Source of the DNA: Saprospiraceae bacterium UBA7687
GTDB lineage: Bacteria > Bacteroidota > Bacteroidia > Chitinophagales > Saprospiraceae
Assembly (NCBI GenBank): GCA_002482845.1
Contig: DLGT01000031.1
Coordinates: forward strand, 1-7,725
DNA: 7,725 bases
Direction: 5' to 3'
Position 1 is the stretch's first letter. Each line of letters opens with the position of its first letter. The notes under the pieces are model-generated. The model was not told the DNA's origin. It did no database searches and worked only from the letters and a program-made list of their open reading frames with translations. Positions 1-5,403 of this stretch are shown piece after piece. The position numbers and the translations under genes are program-made.

Positions 1-2352
1 ATTGTCGTAGGTGGTACCATTCCAAATGATGGAGTCGCAGGCTTGTCGTTCTATAATGGTATTGTTTGATTGGTTTATTTGTAATGTGAGCGTCGTGATG
101 CTATCACATCCATTGACACTTAATGTTTGATATGTAAAAGTACCACCTGATGTGTAAGTTGTCCCATTCCAAGTGTATGCATCGCAAGCATTAAAACTAA
201 GCGTTTCATTTTTTACTTGACTTACCTCTAGTTCTAATTTAACAATGATACTGTCGCATCCTGAAACATTAGAAATTTCATGGTAGTAAATACCGCCATC
301 TGTTAGCATGTCACCATAAAAGGTAATGGTTTCGCCAGTGCATATTTCTGCATTTCGGGTTTCAAAGTTTGGTAAGATCGCTTGAAAAACATTGTCATTA
401 TAATCACATTCGGCAATTAGATATGCAGAACTATCTATTATAAAAGGTGATGGTTTTTCTGAATTTACTAAAACAAATAGTGATGTTGCACTGCCTGAAT
501 ATGGAAATGAAAAGGTCAAATTAGATATTGTATCGCCTGGCAAGATGCTCGTCGTGGTACGATAGGTACCAAGTAAACTTCCACTAGTGGAAGGGTCACC
601 AGTATAAAAAGAAATAGGAAGGGCAGGATCCGCAGTTAATGAAGCTGATGGGCTATTTTGTATCTGAAAAGTTGCTGTGTAAAGTCCAGTAGATGGATCA
701 AAATCAATACAATCTACAGAGGTTGTAAGACTCGCTGCTGGTACGGGATAGAAGCCATTTTCATCGATGAGTGACTCTTGTACCATAAAGTTATTGTACT
801 TGCCATTCTGATATGTGGCGTGATTTTTCTGGAATTGGGGGACGGAACCATCATCATTTATAAAAAGTGGATTGTAGGCATATTGATTCCATATTTTACG
901 GGCTGGTGCCCATTGTTGGCCTGGTGGTGCGCCGAAGATGGTGAGGTAACCATAGGAACCTATAGGGTCTGTTCCGCATGGAATACAAATTTTTGCTTGG
1001 CCAGAGTTATCAATATCTGCGACTACTGGGTATTCTCCACTTGTATTTGCATCACAAATAAAGGAATATGTCAATATTGGTATATCATTGACAAAATTTA
1101 TGATTTTAAAAGAATTTTGATCTCTATACAAAAGCTCTAAGTCGCCATCATTGTTTAGATCAAATAATGTTATTCCAGAAAATGTGTTGAAATCTACGAT
1201 AGGAAATTTCCAATTGATTTTTAATGTTGGCGTGCCATCATAATAACAACTTAATAGTTCATTTAAGTTATCCCCATAAACTGAACAAATTAAGTCCATT
1301 CTATTCTGACTTTTGTTATACGAAATAGACACAGTACCTGAATGATCCCAAGTGGTATTTGGTTGATATACTCCAATTTTAGCCAAAAGAACTGCTTGAT
1401 TATTAACTATTGTGTAACAGTAAATTCCTACGTCAATATTTTGCGCAGCATCAAATTTTGTTATTGTAGAAACAATAATATCCAACTTGCCATCTAAATC
1501 GATATCTGCAAGACTTGTGAACCCATCTAAGAATGTCCCATTAAAATCCAAATTTATTGGTATCATACTATTTCCAGCAGTTCCATTGATGTTGTTTATC
1601 ATAACTTTGTAAACACTGTAGCCTGCCACAAGCTCTAAATTATGGTCTAAATCTACGTTAGCTGCAACTGTTGAACTATGACTTCCAAATAATGGACCAA
1701 CTCTACCAATACCAAAACCATTAATGCCCCCATCAATTAATTTAATACCGTTTTGAGCATTGAATATATCATTGTAAATATATATTTCCGCAATACCGTC
1801 CAAATTAAAATCAGCTACTGCTAATGCTCCTCCATTTGGAAATGTGTTTGGTACATTTTGTGCATAGGTTTGATCTGAGACCCAAATTATATTTCCTTCA
1901 AAATCCAGACAAATGAGTTTTTTTCTATGCTCTGGTAGATTGAGCATAGCATCTGATGTAGCGATAATAAATTCCAAATTACAATCGTTGTTAATATCAC
2001 ATACTAATAATGATCCAGTAACTCCCGTACCAAAAAATGGTGTCTCAATAGATTTAATATAATCATTCGCACCATAATCAAAAACTAAAATTTCATTAAC
2101 ATGGAGTGAATTTAAGTTTGATACTGGCATCATAATTTCAATAATTCCATCTCCATCCATATCAGCTACTAAAGGTTGTTGTCTAGTTGTTATCAAATCA
2201 CTACTCTCCCAAACTTTTTCGACATTTAGTATTTGGGCAGAGTAGGGATAAATTTCTCTACCGTAACAAAATGAGTCACAAGAACTTTGACCTTCCATAT
2301 TTAGATTGAATAGTCTCAATATCATGAAACAAACAAAAATCTTTTCATTCAT
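1..2352 (-). CDS. Large secreted FG-GAP / CDSI-repeat surface protein, C-terminus beyond the window
   Basis: An open frame of 784 codons runs from the ATG at 2352-2350 to the window edge without a stop, so the C-terminus is missing. The N-terminus (M-N-E-K-I-F-V-C-F-M-I-L) looks like a signal peptide, probably cleaved near G-Q-S at residues 21-23. Seven FG-GAP/VCBS-like calcium loops follow, starting near residues 64 (DMDGDG), 119 (DINNDC), 181 (DFNLDG), 234 (region NVDLDH), 283 (DIDLDG), 398 (DLNNDG) and 446 (DIDNSG), consistent with a beta-propeller. Residues 481-493 hold W-A-P-A-R-K-I-W-N-Q-Y, a motif I associate with large Bacteroidota surface proteins. About 530-660 resembles a CARDB-like domain ending E-C-D-Y-N-D-N. 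From about 668 come CDSI modules: G-C-D-S-I near 698, N-A-C-D-A-Y-T-W-N-G near 721, G-C-D-S-I near 748 and A-C-D-S-I-I-W-N-G near 770. Such proteins usually end in a T9SS or gliding-motility sorting domain, expected outside this window. Likely an exported adhesin or surface protein; its ligand is unknown. Confidence 0.9.
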   Translation of the reverse strand, partial: MNEKIFVCFMILRLFNLNMEGQSSCDSFCYGREIYPYSAQILNVEKVWESSDLITTRQQPLVADMDGDGIIEIMMPVSNLNSLHVNEILVFDYGANDYIKSIETPFFGTGVTGSLLVCDINNDCNLEFIIATSDAMLNLPEHRKKLICLDFEGNIIWVSDQTYAQNVPNTFPNGGALAVADFNLDGIAEIYIYNDIFNAQNGIKLIDGGINGFGIGRVGPLFGSHSSTVAANVDLDHNLELVAGYSVYKVMINNINGTAGNSMIPINLDFNGTFLDGFTSLADIDLDGKLDIIVSTITKFDAAQNIDVGIYCYTIVNNQAVLLAKIGVYQPNTTWDHSGTVSISYNKSQNRMDLICSVYGDNLNELLSCYYDGTPTLKINWKFPIVDFNTFSGITLFDLNNDGDLELLYRDQNSFKIINFVNDIPILTYSFICDANTSGEYPVVADIDNSGQAKICIPCGTDPIGSYGYLTIFGAPPGQQWAPARKIWNQYAYNPLFINDDGSVPQFQKNHATYQNGKYNNFMVQESLIDENGFYPVPAASLTTSVDCIDFDPSTGLYTATFQIQNSPSASLTADPALPISFYTGDPSTSGSLLGTYRTTTSILPGDTISNLTFSFPYSGSATSLFVLVNSEKPSPFIIDSSAYLIAECDYNDNVFQAILPNFETRNAEICTGETITFYGDMLTDGGIYYHEISNVSGCDSIIVKLELEVSQVKNETLSFNACDAYTWNGTTYTSGGTFTYQTLSVNGCDSITTLTLQINQSNNTIIERQACDSIIWNGTTYDN

Positions 2353-2456
2353 GCTTATTCTTTTTTGACACTAAAAAGAAGGTAGGGGCTAAATTGCTCA
2401 CCTACCACTTTGATTTTTTAGTATGTTATAATTCTAATACAATTCGTTTGCCATTA

Positions 2457-2464
2457 CAAATATA
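2457..2464 (-). promoter_or_regulatory. Candidate -7 box (TATATTTG) for the large surface-protein gene
   Basis: On the minus strand this reads TATATTTG, an exact match to the Bacteroidota -7 consensus TAnnTTTG. It lies 104 bases upstream of the start codon at 2352. No clear TTG -33 element is visible at the usual 19-22 bp spacing, and AT-rich DNA produces such matches by chance, so this is tentative. The resulting leader would contain the GGTAGG/CCTACC inverted repeat at 2381-2406. Confidence 0.3.
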
Positions 2465-2527
2465 TCTCATTTTTTGTGGCTTTCATAATAATGGGTAAAG
2501 TTAAGTGATTTATGGTATTGGTTTTAT

Positions 2528-2541
2528 ACGTATTTATACGT
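2528..2541. promoter_or_regulatory. 14-bp perfect dyad ACGTAT-TT-ATACGT, possible operator
   Basis: ACGTAT (2528-2533) and ATACGT (2536-2541) form a perfect inverted repeat around TT. The overlapping ATACGTAT at 2526-2533 is itself palindromic. The site lies about 175 bp upstream of the start of the large surface-protein gene. Size and symmetry suit a dimeric helix-turn-helix regulator, but no regulator is encoded nearby and the assignment is inference. Confidence 0.3.
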
Positions 2542-2551
2542 GGTTTTAGGG

Positions 2552-2637
2552 GATTGTTTGATGCTGCTGAAGCTGCACAAGATTGCTGATACGGCTGAAG
2601 TTGCACACGATTGCTTGATTACGTTGAGCTTCGCATA
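2552..2637. repeat. Three tandem degenerate units of 28-29 bp
   Basis: Units run 2552-2580, 2581-2608 and 2609-2637. Each begins GATTGYT(T)GAT and continues with a variant of GCTGAAGCTGCACA; the third unit is more diverged (TTGAGCTTCGCATA). The first unit shares TTGTTTGATGC with the left end of the dispersed repeat copy near 3974-3984, so the two repeat types may be related. Unit lengths vary and are not all multiples of three, which argues against a coding repeat. Confidence 0.6.
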
Positions 2638-2703
2638 ATGGAGGCCAGTTTTAATGGGTTTCCAAAACTTGTCAAGCATTTGCGTGATTCATTTGGAAGT
2701 GGG

Positions 2704-2758
2704 TTGCATGCAAATTTAGGAAGGATACCGAAATGTTTCTTGCAAACAAGTTTGCAAG
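2704..2758. repeat. Two neighbouring palindromes
   Basis: TTGCATGCAA at 2704-2713 is a perfect 10-bp palindrome. CTTGCAAAC (2739-2747) and GTTTGCAAG (2750-2758) form a perfect 9-bp inverted repeat separated by AA. Both share the TTGCA/TGCAA core. The second could form a cruciform or tight hairpin, or be a protein-binding dyad. There is no following T-run on either strand, so it does not look like a terminator. Confidence 0.5.
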
Positions 2759-2773
2759 TCCAATAGGTATTCA

Positions 2774-2865
2774 ATAATGTTTGATAACGAGAAAGGAGCG
2801 TAGCTCTGACATCTTTGTAGAAAATAAAAATAGATGACACAAGAGGGGCGTAGCCCTGACATCTT
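2774..2865. repeat. Dispersed intergenic repeat A, copy 1
   Basis: This copy contains a TTTGATAAC left end, then AAAGGAGCGTAGCTCTGAC, ATCTTTGTAGAAAA and a second internal half GGGGCGTAGCCCTGACATCT. It is closely similar, in the same orientation, to copy 3 at 3967-4064; from AAAGGAGCG to the final ATCT (73 versus 72 bases) only a handful of positions differ. The internal GGMGCGTAGCYYTGACATCT motif occurs twice, and the AGGGGC-GTA-GCCCT part of the second half is self-complementary. I believe similar sequences recur between genes in Saprospira-type genomes, but this is from memory. Confidence 0.7.
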
Positions 2866-2915
2866 AAATAATACACAACCTTTTAAGATTAAAGAACTAC
2901 TTCCCTACACAAATC

Positions 2916-2949
2916 GATGTTGTTTGATAGCATAAATGAAAAGGAGCGG
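2916..2949. repeat. Dispersed intergenic repeat A, truncated copy 2
   Basis: This piece starts GATGTTGTTTGATAGCAT and runs through AAAAGGAGCG, matching the left end of copy 3 (from about 3970). After GGAGCG the similarity stops: GAGGTTTTAAAT appears where the other copies have TAGCTYTGACATC. It is therefore a left-end fragment, in the same orientation as the full copies. Confidence 0.6.
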
Positions 2950-3075
2950 AGGTTTTAAATTAATCAAAAGAAATCTTACAACTAATAATAATGCTACAAA
3001 AACAAAAAAGTCCATTACATGACGCTATGAGCCACATAATGAACTTAAAAATGATAAATCTAAAAATGAAGAAAT

Positions 3076-3100
3076 TGTTGTAAACTTTACCTTAACAACA
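3076..3100 (-). terminator. Weak candidate terminator hairpin after the 249-residue gene
   Basis: Directly after the stop codon (3103-3101, minus strand), TGTTGT and ACAACA form a 6-bp inverted repeat with a 13-base loop, followed on the minus strand by an AT-rich stretch (ATTTCTTCATTTTT). Position is right, but the stem is short and GC-poor, so efficiency is doubtful. Confidence 0.25.
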
Positions 3101-3850
3101 TTAAGAGAATACTTGCCTTGTTAGGGTTTTAAATGGTAACTTATTGATTTGTTTGAATTCTGGACTTGTCGCACCAAAAATACTTTTGACATACTGTTTA
3201 ATTTCTTTTGTTGTTTTAATTAAACCTGTCTCCACATCATACAGCAATTTATTGCGATGCATCATGGCATTGCTATAATTAGTGTAAGTATCGATGAGGG
3301 AAGTATTGGTTGTCCTGAGTAAATTCAACTTGGTATTTAGTTGATCGATGGACAATGCTGATTCATTGGGTGTGTAAGTCGGATACTGCTCTAACAACTT
3401 TATCAATGAGCCTAAATGATCGATAAATCTGTCATAGGACTGTTGTGAGGTAGAAATGGATTTTGGTAACATTTCAGATTCGGAAGCGTCGGTTGTGTCT
3501 GTTTTTTTACGTGTACCTGTGCCTTGGATTTTTCTATTAATTCCCCGGGCATCAGCGATGGCAAGATCAGAACCCACAAGCACTGTAAATGCATTTACAA
3601 TTTTTGTAGATAAAGGTTTTAAGTCATTAAACGCAATTCTGCGAGCGTTCGTAGCAATGTCAAAATTAGTTTTTCCTAATTTTAGTTCGTTAAGTACGGA
3701 ATTTGCTTCTTCATACAATGTAGTAAGTTGAGCAAGTTTCATGTGATCCTTTACAGGATTGTAGGAAGCCCCATAGCCTCGGCAAAAGGAAATAAGGTCT
3801 TCGAGATTTGCAACATTTTTTACATGTCCTGTTTCGGACTTAGATGACAT
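3101..3850 (-). CDS. Conserved hypothetical helical protein with an internal duplication
   Basis: A complete 249-codon gene, ATG at 3850 and TAA at 3103-3101. There is no signal peptide, membrane segment or lipobox, so it is probably cytoplasmic. The protein is rich in Thr, Lys, Leu and Asn, has one Cys (C23) and no Trp, and looks mostly helical. The two halves resemble each other. Residues 30-42 (Y-N-P through Q-L) match 159-171 (Y-T-P through Q-L) at the same internal spacing. A following block at about 49-94 matches 181-227, sharing spaced Asn, T-K and a closing hydrophobic-G-S/A. The linker at about 108-138 is polar (G-T-G-T-R-K-K-T-D-T-T-D). The C-terminus has V-K-S-I-F-G-A-T-S-P-E-F-K-Q. 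I recall similar uncharacterised proteins scattered among Bacteroidota, with no function I can name. It stands alone between repeat-filled gaps and is bracketed by direct copies of repeat A. It is convincing as a gene because of this duplication and its well-formed composition. Confidence 0.85.
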   Translation of the reverse strand: MSSKSETGHVKNVANLEDLISFCRGYGASYNPVKDHMKLAQLTTLYEEANSVLNELKLGKTNFDIATNARRIAFNDLKPLSTKIVNAFTVLVGSDLAIADARGINRKIQGTGTRKKTDTTDASESEMLPKSISTSQQSYDRFIDHLGSLIKLLEQYPTYTPNESALSIDQLNTKLNLLRTTNTSLIDTYTNYSNAMMHRNKLLYDVETGLIKTTKEIKQYVKSIFGATSPEFKQINKLPFKTLTRQVFS

Positions 3851-3866
3851 AATTAAAGTTTTAATT
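3851..3866. promoter_or_regulatory. AT-rich inverted repeat touching the start codon of the 249-residue gene
   Basis: AATTAAA-GT-TTTAATT is a perfect 7-bp inverted repeat with a 2-base centre, ending directly at the start codon on the minus strand. There is no Shine-Dalgarno sequence; A/T-rich leaders are usual for initiation in Bacteroidota. The dyad could be an operator or a weak leader hairpin affecting initiation, but AT-rich dyads also arise by chance. Confidence 0.3.
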
Positions 3867-3966
3867 TATTTAATAATATTGTACTAACGATACAAAAGCT
3901 TTCTTTATGACAGTCAGATGTGTTAAATAAAATGTAAAATTTTTCTGTGTGTTGATAATTTATAAC

Positions 3967-4064
3967 AATGATGTTGTTTGATGCCATTAGAAAAAGGAGC
4001 GTAGCTTTGACATCTTTGTAGAAAACAAAAATAGACGAAACGAGAAGGCGTAGCCCTGACATCT
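3967..4064. repeat. Dispersed intergenic repeat A, copy 3
   Basis: This is the longest copy in the window. It starts GATGTTGTTTGATGCCATTA, continues AAAAAGGAGCGTAGCTTTG, ACATCTTTGTAGAAAA and closes with AAGGCGTAGCCCTGACATCT. It matches copy 1 over its right three quarters and copy 2 over its left third, all in the same orientation. It contains two internal GCGTAGCYYTGACATCT halves. No open frame through it looks coding. Confidence 0.7.
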
Positions 4065-4073
4065 AGATAAGTA

Positions 4074-4224
4074 GTCGCAAAGCATTCATGACACGACGCT
4101 TTCTCTTAATGAAAGGTCACGAAGCCTTCATGACACGACGATAAGATTAATTGAGAAGCCGCAAAGCATCAATGACAGGTCATTATCTCTTAATGTGTAG
4201 TCATGAAGTCTTAATGACACGACG
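4074..4224. repeat. Four-copy tandem array with an exact 42-bp period
   Basis: Conserved 25-base cores start at 4074, 4116, 4158 and 4200, exactly 42 bases apart. A typical core starts GTCGCAAAGC and ends ATGACACGACG. Copies 1, 2 and 4 end ATGACACGACG; copy 3 is diverged at its end (ATGACAGGTCA). The 17-base intervals are partly conserved too: the first and third share TCTCTTAATG, and the first is itself an inverted repeat (CTTTC at one end, GAAAG at the other). Each intact core ends in CGACG, and copy 1 starts GTCG, so its tips are complementary. Cores are degenerate and intervals are related to each other, which separates this from CRISPR. The period equals four DNA helical turns. Function unknown. 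Confidence 0.75.
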
Positions 4225-4313
4225 ATTACAATTGTAACATGCAAATTCTTTGTATTTTCGGTCAAATAAATTTTGTGGAAAATATATAACTTTACTTTTT
4301 TTAAATATAATAA

Positions 4314-4321
4314 TATATTTG
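4314..4321 (+). promoter_or_regulatory. Candidate -7 box (TATATTTG) for the mbnP operon
   Basis: TATATTTG matches the Bacteroidota consensus TAnnTTTG and lies 108 bases upstream of the first gene of the operon. At the expected -33 spacing there is only TTT (4291-4293) and no exact TTG. An alternative is TTGACA at 4354-4359 followed after 18 bases by TGTAAT, which resembles a sigma-70 promoter but is less typical for this phylum. No copper-operator motif was recognised. Confidence 0.35.
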
Positions 4322-4429
4322 TCGATATATTGCAGAATATTTCAAAGCTTTATTTGACATTGGACTTTCATTTGAAATGTAATAGAAATAAAAAGGTGTT
4401 CAATTTATAATTATTTTAAATCAATCATC

Positions 4430-5398
4430 ATGATAAAATCGTTTACAAACCTATTTTTTACATCACTTTTCACGTTGAGTCTTACATTGTCATACGGACA
4501 AAAAGATGTATATTTTCAGCTTAACCAATTCATAGGTGAAACTTCATTTACATTAGGAGATAGCGGAACAAACGACCTTGGAACAAAATTTAATATTTCA
4601 AGACTGGATTATTATATATCATCTATAAAGCTACATCACGATGGAGGCAGTACAACAGTAGTAACCAATAAATATATTTTTGTTTCAAAAGGCAGAGCAG
4701 TAAATGAATTATTAGGCAGTTATGATATAAATGTTCTTGATTCCATTACATTTTCAGTGGGCGTGGAAGCTATAGATAATCATGCGGATCCTACATTATG
4801 GCCGTCCGATCACCCACTAGCACCAAAGTCTCCTGAAATGCATTGGGGCTGGGCAGCTGGATATAGATTTGTAGCGATCGAAGGTAAATCTGGAGCTAAT
4901 TTACAATTTAACTATGAGATACATGCGTTGGGAGATGAACTTTACAAACCTACAACTATAATTACCAATGGTACAGTTCAAAATGGAGCCTTAATAATTG
5001 CCATAGATGCAGATTATGAGCAAAGTTTTAAAGGTATTAATATGAATAAAAATGTTTTCCAACATGGTAGTAACAAAGAGGCCGTAGCTTTATTAGCCAA
5101 TTACAATAACGAAATTTTTACACCTGCAGAAGCTACATCAGGTATCTCAAATGTCGCAATAGGTGAACTAAAAACTTATCCAAACCCTGTGGTAGATGGT
5201 AATCTGACCATATCACTCACACAAGATCAAACCATAAATACCACAATAGTGGTAAGAGATGTTTTAGGTAGAATTTATCATCAGATCTCTAAGCCTGATC
5301 TTCTAAATGAAGTTATAATCGGACAATCAGGATTTTATGTGGTGGAACTTTTGAAAGCAGGAAAATTAACTTATCGTAGTAGCATCGTGAAGTTATAA
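4430..5398 (+). CDS. MbnP-like copper-binding protein with T9SS type A sorting domain
   Basis: A 322-residue exported protein. Residues 1-23 form a signal peptide ending S-Y-G before Q-K-D. Residues 26 to about 235 fit the MbnP domain: F-N-I-S-R-L-D-Y-Y-I-S-S-I-K-L at 54-68, D-S-I-T-F-S-V-G-V-E at 104-113, M-H-W-G-W at 137-141 followed by A-A-G-Y-R-F and E-G, then N-Y-E-I-H-A-L-G at 161-168. In studied MbnP/MopE proteins a Trp is converted to kynurenine and contributes to copper binding. W139 or W141, with nearby H138, H165 and M137, are the natural candidates here, by inference. About 245-322 is a T9SS type A domain (K-T-Y-P-N-P-V-V-D-G, V-R-D-V-L-G-R-I, S-G-F-Y-V-V-E, ending I-V-K-L), so the protein should cross the outer membrane and be surface-attached or released. 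It heads the operon, with the first peroxidase 5 bp downstream. No Shine-Dalgarno sequence is present. Confidence 0.9.
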   Translation: MIKSFTNLFFTSLFTLSLTLSYGQKDVYFQLNQFIGETSFTLGDSGTNDLGTKFNISRLDYYISSIKLHHDGGSTTVVTNKYIFVSKGRAVNELLGSYDINVLDSITFSVGVEAIDNHADPTLWPSDHPLAPKSPEMHWGWAAGYRFVAIEGKSGANLQFNYEIHALGDELYKPTTIITNGTVQNGALIIAIDADYEQSFKGINMNKNVFQHGSNKEAVALLANYNNEIFTPAEATSGISNVAIGELKTYPNPVVDGNLTISLTQDQTINTTIVVRDVLGRIYHQISKPDLLNEVIIGQSGFYVVELLKAGKLTYRSSIVKL

Positions 5399-5403
5399 AT
5401 GGG

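Larger units (their letters stand above)
2353..3100. other. Repeat-rich intergenic region
   Basis: No convincing gene is visible in these 748 bases. Reading left to right, the region holds the leader of the large surface-protein gene, a possible short hairpin (GGTAGG 2381-2386 with CCTACC 2401-2406), a candidate -7 box, a 14-bp dyad at 2528-2541, three tandem units at 2552-2637, two strong palindromes at 2704-2758, and two copies of a dispersed repeat at 2774-2865 and 2916-2949. An A-rich stretch without recognisable features follows (about 2950-3075), up to the 3' end of the 249-residue gene. An 85-codon open frame on the minus strand (2619-2876) lies over these repeats and is not convincing as a gene. 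Confidence 0.8.
3851..4429. other. Intergenic region between the divergent 249-residue gene and the mbnP operon
   Basis: These 579 bases separate two divergently transcribed units, so both promoters should lie here. The right part (4226-4429) is very AT-rich and contains the candidate operon promoter. The middle holds repeat A copy 3 (3967-4064) followed, after 9 bases, by the 42-bp tandem array (4074-4224). A minus-strand frame at 3853-4062 merely reads through the repeat and is not a gene. I see no clear -7 box for the 249-residue gene in 3867-3966. Confidence 0.8.

Noticed and set aside
778..1140. 120-codon plus-strand open frame
   Set aside because: It lies opposite the FG-GAP region of the large minus-strand gene, whose motifs are clear; the plus-strand product is an antisense shadow.
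2381..2406. Hairpin GGTAGG/CCTACC as a rho-independent terminator
   Set aside because: On the plus strand it is followed by T-rich DNA, but no plus-strand gene ends here; on the minus strand it lies in the leader of the surface-protein gene. Only 6 bp of stem with a 14-base loop.
2619..2876. 85-codon minus-strand open frame in the repeat-rich gap
   Set aside because: It reads through repeat A copy 1, the palindromes and part of the tandem units; the same F-Y-K-D-V-[RK]-A-T-L-L string appears from repeat A copy 3, so it reflects repeat DNA and not a gene.
3456..3731. Open frames opposite or in another frame of the 249-residue gene (also 3412-3594 minus)
   Set aside because: The 249-residue frame has an internal duplication and coherent composition; the others are shadows.
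3853..4062. 69-codon minus-strand open frame upstream of the 249-residue gene
   Set aside because: Its first third is the translation of repeat A copy 3 and the rest is AT-rich leader DNA; no protein-like features.
4074..4224. Possible CRISPR array
   Set aside because: The cores are degenerate, the 17-base intervals are too short for spacers and resemble one another, and no cas gene is present in the window.
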